From: Chloroflexota bacterium
GTDB taxonomy: Bacteria > Chloroflexota > Anaerolineae > DTLA01
Length of the DNA stretch: 64,000 nt
Assembly (NCBI GenBank): GCA_014874485.1
Contig: JADBJK010000031.1
Location: 1 to 64,000, forward strand
Reading direction: 5' to 3'
Positions 9,536-16,635 of this stretch are shown here, in pieces (the first letter of the stretch is position 1; each line of letters opens with the position of its first letter). A program made the translations under genes and the position numbers. The notes under the pieces are model-generated. The model was not told where the DNA came from and did not search any database. It saw nothing but the letters and a program-made list of their open reading frames with translations.

Positions 9536-10790
9536 CGTAGGGGATGGTCATCGGGCCTTCGGGCAGAACGCAGAGGGTGGCGTCGGGGCCGTAGCGTTCC
9601 AGCAACTGCGCCACCGTCGCCTCTATGGAGTCGCACGGCTGGAGCATCACGCTCCGCAGGGTGGCGGCATCCAGGTAGTCGCTCCTCACGTACACGTCGG
9701 CCTTCATCTGCACCTGCGCCTGAATCTGGGCTTCCCACTGGTCCTGCACGGGGTGCTCAAACGAGGCGAGGACCTCCAGCAACTCGCCCGGCGTCGGTGC
9801 CAGTTGCAGCAGGCGCTTGAACTCCCCATGGTCCGGGATGCCGTCCCAGCACTCGGCGGCGACGATGATGCTGCCGCCCGGCTTCACCACCTGGGCCGCC
9901 GCCGACATCCCCTTCACCGCCTGGTACAGGTTCAGATCCAGCGGATACCCGGAGTTGCTCGTGATCACGATGTCAAAGGGCTGGGGCACGGGCACAAGGG
10001 CAGCCTCGGCGGCGAACTTGGTCCCGACGGCATGGGCCTGGAGCATGTCGCCTGCGAACACGCCGGTAATCTGCCTGTCGCGGTTCAGCGTAACGTTCAG
10101 CAGGAACGTCGGCGCGGTCATCAGCGCCACCTCCCGCATCTCCTCCCACACCGGATTGCCCTCGGTAATGCCCCAGGTGGCGCGCGGGTCGCCAATCATG
10201 CGCGCATCGTGGTTGCCCAGCACCGCCCCTGCATCCGCGATTCCGGGCAGCACCGCCTTCGGCCCACCGGAGAACCCCGCAAAGAAATGCGGCTCTATGA
10301 ATCCCGTGAGGATGCGCACGTCGGCCCGCATGTACTCGGCGTTCACCGAGACCTCGTGCCCGTAGGACGTGCGCCCCAAGTACACCAAATCCCGCGCCCA
10401 GGCGTCGTGCTGCACGACGCGGTAGTTTTCCACAATGTCGCGGCCCAGCATCGCGGCGAGTTCGTCCGGCGTATTGGGCCGGTGCGTGCCCAGGGCGTTG
10501 ATGAGCACGATGTTGGCGCGGGGCACATGGCCGATCTCGTTCAGCAGGATGGGCAGCATCCGGTCGCGCGGCTGGGGGCGCGTCAGGTCGCTGAACACGA
10601 TGGCAACGGTGTCCGATGGCTTCACCAACTCCCTGAGCGGCGGCGATCCGATGGGCGCACGGAGCGCGGCGCGGATGGCTTCCGCCTCGTCGGGCACGCC
10701 GGGCACGTACCGCGGCTCCACCACCGTAACGTTGTGGTCGGGCAGGTCCACCCACAGCCCGTGCTTGCCATACGCCAGCCGCACCTTCAT
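9519..10790 (-). CDS. LarA-family nickel-dependent racemase (lactate racemase-like)
   Basis: 423 aa. Family signatures of LarA/DUF2088 are present: FSDLTRPQP (the DxTRP motif) and GFIEPHFFAGFSGGPKAVLPG, which contains the His and Lys that hold the nickel-pincer cofactor. LarA proteins interconvert 2-hydroxy-acid stereoisomers; relatives with other substrates exist, so lactate is not proven. No larB, larC or larE cofactor genes are nearby. It is the last gene of a minus-strand operon, starting 8 nt after the alcohol dehydrogenase. The operon suggests handling of a 2-hydroxy acid made from an aldolase product. Confidence 0.82.
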   Translation of the reverse strand: MKVRLAYGKHGLWVDLPDHNVTVVEPRYVPGVPDEAEAIRAALRAPIGSPPLRELVKPSDTVAIVFSDLTRPQPRDRMLPILLNEIGHVPRANIVLINALGTHRPNTPDELAAMLGRDIVENYRVVQHDAWARDLVYLGRTSYGHEVSVNAEYMRADVRILTGFIEPHFFAGFSGGPKAVLPGIADAGAVLGNHDARMIGDPRATWGITEGNPVWEEMREVALMTAPTFLLNVTLNRDRQITGVFAGDMLQAHAVGTKFAAEAALVPVPQPFDIVITSNSGYPLDLNLYQAVKGMSAAAQVVKPGGSIIVAAECWDGIPDHGEFKRLLQLAPTPGELLEVLASFEHPVQDQWEAQIQAQVQMKADVYVRSDYLDAATLRSVMLQPCDSIEATVAQLLERYGPDATLCVLPEGPMTIPYVSGQV

Positions 10791-10797
10791 GGCCCCC

Positions 10798-12075
10798 TCA
10801 ATCCCCCGAGTTCACCAACTTGATGCGACCCAAGTCCCCGTCGCGGGCTGCCTCCAGGATGGGCCGCATGTACGCGTCCACCATCTCCGCCGTCAAAGGC
10901 ACGGGCATATTCTCCAGTTTCATGCGCAATTGCGGATCTTTGGCCGCGCGCAAGGCCCGCTCAATGTGCGCGTCGGAGAAACCGGGCACCTCATGCAACG
11001 CGACCGGCAGCCCGATGCGCTTGTGGAATGCCATCATGGCCTCGGCGACCGCCACCCCCAGGTCGCGCCCATGCAACCGGTCCACCTGCGCCGACGTGTA
11101 GCCCGCCTCCCGCAAGACCTGGCCCAGGATGCGCAGCGGTTCTTCCACCGCCGGCGCAAAGAACACGGCGTAGTAGGGATTCATGAGGCCGCACGCGCGC
11201 CCGTGGCTCAGGATGTCCACCAGGGAGAAACTCGTCAGGTGCGCGCCGCTGGTCCCGCCTAACATGATGGCATACGCGCCCAGGTCCGTCGCCAGGCCCA
11301 ATGCGGTGCGCGCCTCCATGTCGTCGGGACGCCGCTGCGCGCGCTCGGTGAAAAGCACCGTGAGAAGGAACACCAGCCGCGCGATCTCGGCCATCTTGGC
11401 GTAGTAGGGCTTGCCCACCGAACCGTAGAGCACCTCAAGTGCGTGGGACATCCCGTCCACCGCGCCATCGGCGGTCAACTCGGCGGACATGGACCGCGTA
11501 ACGCCGTAGTCAAACACGGCGCGCGGTGGCACAATGGCCTCGTCCACGATGAGTTTCTTCTGGCCGCTGCCCGGGTCGGTGATGTTGGCGTATTTCGTCA
11601 GGTGCGCGCCCGAACTGGCCGCCGTCTGCACGGCCAGCATCGGCGTCAACTGTACGCACTCCACATCCAGCCGCTCGGACACCCGCCCCACGCCGAAGTA
11701 GTCGTCTATCGCTCCGCCGAGCGCCAACAGCACGCAGGCAGCCTTCACCGCATCCAGCGTGCTCCCGCTCCCGATGGCGACGACCACATCGGGCACAAGT
11801 TGGGCCAACTCCTCCGCGATGCGTGCCACGTCTCCGCGGGGCGCATTGGGGGCCGCGCCCGTGATTTCGCCCACGACGCGCACCCCCGCCGCCTCCAGCG
11901 ACTTCACCACCTGACGCACCACATCGGCGCCATGGGACCGTGGCCGCACGAGAGCGGCACGCGAGCCCAGTTCCACCGCCAACTCCCCCGTGCGGCCAAG
12001 CGCGCCCACGCCGAAGGCATAGTGATTGCCCTTGAATTCGCGCAGCAGTTCCTTCGCTCTGGCGAATGCGTCCAT
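10798..12075 (-). CDS. Iron-containing alcohol dehydrogenase
   Basis: 425 aa, group III metal-dependent alcohol dehydrogenase. The N-terminal half has the dinucleotide loop GSGSTLDAVKA (~95-105). The C-terminal helical half carries candidate metal ligands in MSHALE and LSHGRACGLMNPYY. It would oxidise or reduce an aldehyde or ketone with NAD(P). It lies between an upstream class I aldolase (21-nt gap) and the downstream LarA-like gene (7-nt gap). Reduction of a small aldehyde released by the aldolase is therefore a reasonable but unproven role. Confidence 0.85.
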   Translation of the reverse strand: MDAFARAKELLREFKGNHYAFGVGALGRTGELAVELGSRAALVRPRSHGADVVRQVVKSLEAAGVRVVGEITGAAPNAPRGDVARIAEELAQLVPDVVVAIGSGSTLDAVKAACVLLALGGAIDDYFGVGRVSERLDVECVQLTPMLAVQTAASSGAHLTKYANITDPGSGQKKLIVDEAIVPPRAVFDYGVTRSMSAELTADGAVDGMSHALEVLYGSVGKPYYAKMAEIARLVFLLTVLFTERAQRRPDDMEARTALGLATDLGAYAIMLGGTSGAHLTSFSLVDILSHGRACGLMNPYYAVFFAPAVEEPLRILGQVLREAGYTSAQVDRLHGRDLGVAVAEAMMAFHKRIGLPVALHEVPGFSDAHIERALRAAKDPQLRMKLENMPVPLTAEMVDAYMRPILEAARDGDLGRIKLVNSGD

Positions 12076-12096
12076 CCTCTACACCCGCAACCCAGG

Positions 12097-12885
12097 TCAT
12101 CCCGCCACGAGGCGGTGGAACAGCGCCTCGGCCTCGTCCGCCGTCGCGCCCTCGTGCACGATGGCCCGCAGAGCCTGCGCCATCGCCACGGGGTGGTCGT
12201 TCTGCCAGACGTTGCGCCCCAGGTTGATGCCGATGGCCCCGCGCTGCATCCCGTCGTACACGAAGTCAAACACCTCGCGCTCGGTGTCGCAGCGCGGCCC
12301 GCCGGCCATCACCACCGGCACCGGACACCCCTCCACTACCTTCTCAAAGTCCTCGCACCAGTAGGTCTTCACCACCCGCGCGCCCAGTTCGGCGGCAATG
12401 CGGCAGGCCAGGCCCAGATAGCGCGCGTCGCGCTTCTCCAACTCCCGCCCCACCGCCGTAACGGCCATGACGGGAATGCCGTAGTTCTCGCAGGCGTTGA
12501 CCAGGTTCGCCAGGTTCATCAGCGTCTCGTGCTCGTAGTCGCTCCCGACGAAGATGGAAACGCCCACCGCCGCGGCATTCAGGCGGATAATGTCCTCAAT
12601 GGACGTGGTAACGCCCTCGTGGGCCAGGTCTTTGCCCACCATGCTGGTGCCGCCCGACACGCGCAGGATGATGGGCTTGGTGTTGGCCGGGTCAATGCAC
12701 GCGCGCAGCACCCCGCGTGTAACGAACAGCGCGTCGGCGTAAGGCAGCAGCGGCTTCACCGTCTCGCCCGGCTTCTCCAGCCGCCGCGTCGGCCCCTGGA
12801 AGTATCCGTGGTCAATCGGCAGGAAAAAGCAGTGCCCGTCCGGCTGGATCAACTGCGCCAGCCGATTCCGCATCCCCCAGTCCAT
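12097..12885 (-). CDS. DeoC/LacD-type class I aldolase (LsrF/FbaB-like)
   Basis: 262 aa TIM-barrel aldolase. FFLPIDHGYFQGP at the N-terminus, the Schiff-base strand ARVVKTYW containing the catalytic lysine, and PVVMAGGPR at the phosphate-binding end match the archaeal-type FBP aldolase/LsrF family. Candidates are fructose-1,6-bisphosphate aldolase or the LsrF thiolase of autoinducer-2 breakdown; no other lsr genes are present. ATG at 12885 is chosen because GGAGGATG lies 5 nt upstream. First gene of the minus-strand operon with the alcohol dehydrogenase and LarA homologue. Confidence 0.85.
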   Translation of the reverse strand: MDWGMRNRLAQLIQPDGHCFFLPIDHGYFQGPTRRLEKPGETVKPLLPYADALFVTRGVLRACIDPANTKPIILRVSGGTSMVGKDLAHEGVTTSIEDIIRLNAAAVGVSIFVGSDYEHETLMNLANLVNACENYGIPVMAVTAVGRELEKRDARYLGLACRIAAELGARVVKTYWCEDFEKVVEGCPVPVVMAGGPRCDTEREVFDFVYDGMQRGAIGINLGRNVWQNDHPVAMAQALRAIVHEGATADEAEALFHRLVAG

Positions 12886-12922
12886 CGTAACATCCTCCTG
12901 TCGTGCAAAGGTCTTCGCGGCA

Positions 12923-12951
12923 AGTATAGACGGCTTGGCGGGATTGTGCAA
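12923..12951 (-). promoter_or_regulatory. Promoter of the aldolase-ADH-larA-like operon
   Basis: On the minus strand, TTGCAC (12951-12946), a 17-nt spacer and TATACT (12928-12923). It lies back to back with a plus-strand promoter for the gene at 13032, so the two transcription units share about 60 bp of control DNA. Confidence 0.55.
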
Positions 12952-12955
12952 CTGC

Positions 12956-12984
12956 TTTACGCGCCGTTGATTGTGCTGTACAAT
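12956..12984 (+). promoter_or_regulatory. Candidate promoter for the metallopeptidase-like gene
   Basis: TTTACG (12956-12961), 17-nt spacer, TACAAT (12979-12984). The -35 box is poor and the -10 box good. Start of transcription near 12991, about 40 nt before the ATG. Confidence 0.45.
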
Positions 12985-13031
12985 GCATTCGGAACCCGCC
13001 GCACAGTGCGGCGCGGGCCAGGAGGAACGCG

Positions 13032-13721
13032 ATGATTGCGACTCGCAACCGGGTTATCTTTCGGGCACTGCCGGCATCCAGACCGCTGGTCGTGCGCCAC
13101 GACGTGGGCGCAAGCCAACCCCCGACGCCCGACCCCGACTGGGTCGCCGACTTCCGCGCAACCCACGGGCGCGACCCCAACGAGCAAGACTGGCAGGATC
13201 ACCTCCTTTCCCTGCGCTACCCGGGCACCGGCCCCAACGGCGAGTGGCTGGAGCGCGACTGGCAGGTGTACTACCGGCTCGTGGACTTGCTGGGCGGCGA
13301 CTTGTTGAGCCAGATTGGCAAGCCGGGCGGGCACGGCACGGGGTTCTACTCCGGCATCGGCGCGTTCCTGGCGCTGTGGAAACTGGAACCCGGGCCCGAC
13401 GGAACCCGCATCGCCTACGTCCGCAACTTCCCCGCCGGCGGCATCCCGCCCAACACCACCGGCTGGACGTGGGGCAACACGATTCTCATCCTGGAAGGCG
13501 AGCGCAACAACCGCCCGCTCCTCATGCACGAGTACACCCACGTCCTCCAGTACCGCCACAAGGGCATCGGCTACGTCCCCAACTACCTGAAGGGCGGGCT
13601 GTACAATTGGGACAACAACCCATACGAACAGCAGGGGGTAGAGGTGCAACAGATTTACGAGTGGAATCCCTGGCTGCCCCCGATATGGGAAATCGTGTGG
13701 GTCGGCGGGAGGTCGCAGTGA
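13032..13721 (+). CDS. Putative HExxH zinc metallopeptidase-like protein
   Basis: 229 aa, no signal peptide or membrane segment. The only strong motif is LLMHEYTHVLQYRHKG (~160-175), an HExxH zinc site. A downstream acidic stretch (NPYEQQGVEVQQIYE) could provide the third ligand. The context resembles DUF4157/eCIS-core type metallopeptidase-like domains, but the family is not securely recognised. CAGGAGG lies 7 nt before the ATG. The TGA stop overlaps the start of the next gene, a lipoprotein, by one base, so the two are probably co-translated. Confidence 0.6.
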   Translation: MIATRNRVIFRALPASRPLVVRHDVGASQPPTPDPDWVADFRATHGRDPNEQDWQDHLLSLRYPGTGPNGEWLERDWQVYYRLVDLLGGDLLSQIGKPGGHGTGFYSGIGAFLALWKLEPGPDGTRIAYVRNFPAGGIPPNTTGWTWGNTILILEGERNNRPLLMHEYTHVLQYRHKGIGYVPNYLKGGLYNWDNNPYEQQGVEVQQIYEWNPWLPPIWEIVWVGGRSQ

Positions 13722-14344
13722 TGCGCGCGGGCAAGATCGCGAGAGGACTCGCCGTAGCGGCCCTCCTCATCGTCGCAGTGGGCATCCTCGCTGCGTGCGA
13801 CACGACCTACGACCTGGTGATAGAGAATCACACCGACCAGCGCATCGCCGTTACCCTGTACGACAGCCTCGTGTACGAACTGCAACCGTGCTCCGTGCAG
13901 ATCGCGTCCATCGCGGGGCCTGCAACCCCATCGGGCAAGGGGTTCCGCGTGTCGGTGCGGGGCGGGGACGGCACCGCGCTGGCCCAAGCCGAAATTCAAC
14001 CGCAGCGCCTGGAAGGGCACACCCAGCCCGTCATCCTCGTCCGAATCCCGCAGGAGGGGGACGATGCCTGTCCCGCGTCGGTGAAGGGTGTCTTCCTGCT
14101 GGTGGTGAGGAACTACTCCCAGAGCGAGGCCACCATCTGGCTGGGCGACGCGCGCCTGGGCACCGTTGCGCCGCTGGACCAGACCGCCTTCGGCCCGCTG
14201 CCAGGGACCTGGGCCGACGTCAAACGGGTGAAAATCCTGGACGCAGGCAACAACCCCATCTCATACAGCGCGCGGGCCGAGTACAACCTGGGAGAGATTC
14301 CGCGATTCTTCATCGGGTTCACCGCGCCGCGACCGCGGCAATAG
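13721..14344 (+). CDS. Predicted lipoprotein of unknown function
   Basis: 207 aa. Type II signal peptide: positively charged MRAGKIAR, a hydrophobic core and lipobox ILAAC, so the mature protein should be anchored by Cys26. The rest is beta-rich with two similar halves, each starting like 'LVIENHTDQRIAVTLYDS' and 'LVVRNYSQSEATIWLGDA'. This suggests a duplicated beta-sandwich domain. No enzyme motif is seen. It overlaps the preceding putative metallopeptidase gene and may form a surface pair with it. Confidence 0.65.
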   Translation: MRAGKIARGLAVAALLIVAVGILAACDTTYDLVIENHTDQRIAVTLYDSLVYELQPCSVQIASIAGPATPSGKGFRVSVRGGDGTALAQAEIQPQRLEGHTQPVILVRIPQEGDDACPASVKGVFLLVVRNYSQSEATIWLGDARLGTVAPLDQTAFGPLPGTWADVKRVKILDAGNNPISYSARAEYNLGEIPRFFIGFTAPRPRQ

Positions 14345-14392
14345 GCGGCAGAGGGGGCAACAGCCACCCATAGCCCCACGAAAGGAGATTCC

Positions 14393-14890
14393 TTGGCCAA
14401 ACCAACGAAACACGCAGGCACGATTTGCACCATCCTCGGCGTCATCGCACTGGTCGGCATCGTGCTGGGAATCCTGCGCTCAAACGCGCTCATCACCATC
14501 CTGCTGCTCATCCCAACCGCCGTGTATGAGGTCTATCGCACCGAAGGCGAGTCCACACGCTGGGCGTCGTGGGTTCTCCTGCTCGTCCTCGTCGCCGAGG
14601 TCCTCCTCGTGGCGTTGGGCATCCAGTTTGACCTGGCGTCGTTCCTGGGCGAGGAACAGCGGTACGTGGCGGGGTACGAGGTCCCCATCGGCGACGTGAA
14701 AGTCGTCGGCCCGGCCATCATGGCCGTATTGGCGCTCATCCTCATTGTGCGAACGCGCGGGCGCTACACCAAATGGCTCGCGGGCATCATCCTGGTAACG
14801 TCGTTCGCCATCGTGTATGCCATAGACCCAACGGTTTTCGCCCGCTGGATTCGGCTGGCGTTGGACCAGGGGCTGAACCTGCTTCGGTAG
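14393..14890 (+). CDS. Small membrane protein of unknown function
   Basis: 165 aa with about five hydrophobic segments (GTICTILGVIALVGIVLGIL, ALITILLLIPTAVYEVY, SWVLLLVLVAEVLLVAL, PAIMAVLALILIV, WLAGIILVTSFAIVYA). TTG start at 14393 is supported by AAAGGAG 6 nt upstream. No family is recognised. It may be the third gene of the 13032 operon, after a 48-nt gap. Confidence 0.6.
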   Translation: MAKPTKHAGTICTILGVIALVGIVLGILRSNALITILLLIPTAVYEVYRTEGESTRWASWVLLLVLVAEVLLVALGIQFDLASFLGEEQRYVAGYEVPIGDVKVVGPAIMAVLALILIVRTRGRYTKWLAGIILVTSFAIVYAIDPTVFARWIRLALDQGLNLLR

Positions 14891-14903
14891 TGTGGAACGC
14901 AAA

Positions 14904-14960
14904 TTGACATTTTCGGCGTCCTGACGTACACTCACGCCAGGCCTGCGTCCTTCGCAGGCC
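14904..14960 (+). promoter_or_regulatory. Promoter with a 5'-terminal mRNA hairpin
   Basis: TTGACA (14904-14909), 17-nt spacer, TACACT (14927-14932) predicts a start near 14939. A perfect 8-bp hairpin GGCCTGCG/CGCAGGCC (14940-14947, 14953-14960) begins exactly there. The transcript would carry a stem-loop at its 5' end, an arrangement known to protect mRNAs from 5'-dependent decay. Confidence 0.6.
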
Positions 14961-15070
14961 GATGTGTTGTGAGCGATTCGGAGCGCCCGCCGCAAGGCGC
15001 TCCATCCCAATACACGCGATGGGGCGGCCTGAAACCGCACCATCTGCCGCGCGACGAAAGGAATCAAGAA

Positions 15071-16408
15071 ATGCTGAACCAGGGTATCACCCCCGCGACC
15101 TGCAGCCGATGTGGACACCAGTTCGGCGCGACCGCCGAGCGCATCCTGGACCTGGAGAAAGACCCCACGGCCAAGACCCGCCTTCTGTCGGGGCGCGTCA
15201 ACATCGCCCGCTGTCCCGCCTGTGGAGCAGAGGGCGCGCTGAACCTGCCCTTCGTGTACCACGACCGATCCAAGGAGTTGCTGCTGGCCTACATGCCGCC
15301 GTCCTTCGGTGCCAACGAGACCGAGCGACAGAAGGTCCTGGGCGAATTGACCAACGCCGTGATGAACTCGCTCCCGCCAGAGCAGCGCAAAGCCTACCTC
15401 CTGCAGCCCAAGATGTTCTTCACCATGCAGAGCATGGCCGAAGCCATCTTGCAGGCCGATGGGGTTACCAAAGAGATGATGGACGCCCAGCGCGCGCACG
15501 TGGACCTCATCAACGAGATGTTGCAGGCCAGAGACCCCGAGGCATTCCAGCAGGTGCTGGACCAGAACCGCGACAAGATTGACTACGACTTCTTCCAGAC
15601 GCTGGTCGCATCCGCAGAAGCGGCCCAGGCGAACGGACAGGAGCGCGTGGCTGAGGTGCTGAACTCGCTCGGCATGCGCCTGATGCAGGAATTCGGCATC
15701 CCCGTGGGCGAGGAAATCGCGGGCGAGGGGAGCAAAGGGCTGCTCAGCCGCGAGGGTCTGGTCGCCCTCCTGGACGATGCCCAGGACGACGAGGAGTTCC
15801 GAACGCTGGTGAGTTACGGGCGGCCCCTCATGGACTACACCTTCTTCCAGGAAATCACCGCCCAGATGGAGGCGGCCAAGGCCCAGGGCGACGAGGCCAA
15901 GGCCAAGCGCCTTTCCGAAATGCGGGCGCGCATCGTGCGGGTGGCCGAGGAGATGGACGCCGCATCCAAGCAGGTCATCAATCAGGCCACATCGCTCCTC
16001 AGCGGCGCGCTCCAGGCGGAAGATCCCGAAGCCTACCTTCGCGAGCACCTGAACGAGATGAGCGAGGCGTTCTTCGTCGTGCTGAGCGCCAACCTGAACG
16101 CCGCCGAGCGCGACGGCCACCCAGAGTGGGTCGCCAAGATGGAGCAAATCGGGGACATCGCCATTCGCCTGATTCAAGAGGCCGCGCCGCCAGAGGTGCA
16201 GTTGCTGAACCGCCTGCTGACCGCCCCGTACCCCGACGGCACGCTGCAAATCCTGCGGGAGAACGCGGCGATGATTACGGCCGAACTGGTGGATGCCATG
16301 CGCCTCATCGCGGAGGACCTGACACGGCAGGGGAACCTGCCCGCCGCCGACAAGACGAAAAAGGTCCTGGCCCAGGCCGAGGCGCTGCTGGCCGACGCAA
16401 AGGCGTAG
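15071..16408 (+). CDS. CpXC-domain protein
   Basis: About 445 aa. Residues ~9-130 form a CpXC domain: CSRCGHQF and CPACGAEG supply two Cys pairs, probably binding zinc, followed by a beta-rich stretch (LPFVYHDRSKELLLAYMPPSF). The remaining ~300 residues are mostly helical with repeated acidic helices and no membrane segments. Function of CpXC proteins is not established. Start chosen at ATG 15071 because AAAGGA lies at a good distance. An in-frame GTG at 14969 would add 34 residues with a weaker RBS. The gene is monocistronic behind the promoter at 14904. Confidence 0.7.
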   Translation: MLNQGITPATCSRCGHQFGATAERILDLEKDPTAKTRLLSGRVNIARCPACGAEGALNLPFVYHDRSKELLLAYMPPSFGANETERQKVLGELTNAVMNSLPPEQRKAYLLQPKMFFTMQSMAEAILQADGVTKEMMDAQRAHVDLINEMLQARDPEAFQQVLDQNRDKIDYDFFQTLVASAEAAQANGQERVAEVLNSLGMRLMQEFGIPVGEEIAGEGSKGLLSREGLVALLDDAQDDEEFRTLVSYGRPLMDYTFFQEITAQMEAAKAQGDEAKAKRLSEMRARIVRVAEEMDAASKQVINQATSLLSGALQAEDPEAYLREHLNEMSEAFFVVLSANLNAAERDGHPEWVAKMEQIGDIAIRLIQEAAPPEVQLLNRLLTAPYPDGTLQILRENAAMITAELVDAMRLIAEDLTRQGNLPAADKTKKVLAQAEALLADAKA

Positions 16409-16444
16409 TGCGCGGCCCCAGAAGCCGAATCCCCGCCACTTCAA

Positions 16445-16474
16445 TTGGACAGATTCGCCAATCCATGCTATACT
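16445..16474 (+). promoter_or_regulatory. Promoter of the ECF transporter operon
   Basis: TTGGAC (16445-16450), 18-nt spacer, TATACT (16469-16474). Predicted start near 16481, leaving a structured leader of about 155 nt before the ATG at 16636. Confidence 0.65.
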
Positions 16475-16480
16475 GATGTC

Positions 16481-16635
16481 GCCACCCACCGGTAACGGGG
16501 GTGAGCCTGATACACAAACGAATAGACTTCGCAGATCCCAGGCGCTTGGATCCAACGCGACCGAGACGACCGTAGGATCGGTCTTTTCATCGCGGGTTTC
16601 CGGTTGCCGGGACCCGCGATTTGTTTGGGGTGAAC
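16481..16635 (+). promoter_or_regulatory. Structured leader with two terminator-like hairpins (riboswitch candidate)
   Basis: The leader opens with a CACCC/GGGTG stem (16483-16487 with 16499-16503) and a GATCC/GGATC stem (16534-16538 with 16548-16552). Next comes GACCGA/TCGGTC (16559-16564, 16578-16583) followed by TTTT, an intrinsic terminator shape. A second, longer hairpin TCGCGGGT/ACCCGCGA (16590-16597, 16612-16619) precedes a T-rich run. GATCC at 16534 could instead pair with GGATC at 16575, breaking the first terminator, which is the logic of a transcriptional switch. The aptamer matches no class I can name (not TPP, cobalamin, THF or FMN as judged by eye). Confidence 0.55.

Noticed and set aside
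14480..16555. 691-aa minus-strand frame opposite the CpXC gene
   Set aside because: No RBS or domain, and it runs through the ECF promoter.
16481..16635. Assignment of the ECF leader to TPP, cobalamin, FMN or THF riboswitch
   Set aside because: The conserved boxes of those classes are not seen; left as unclassified.
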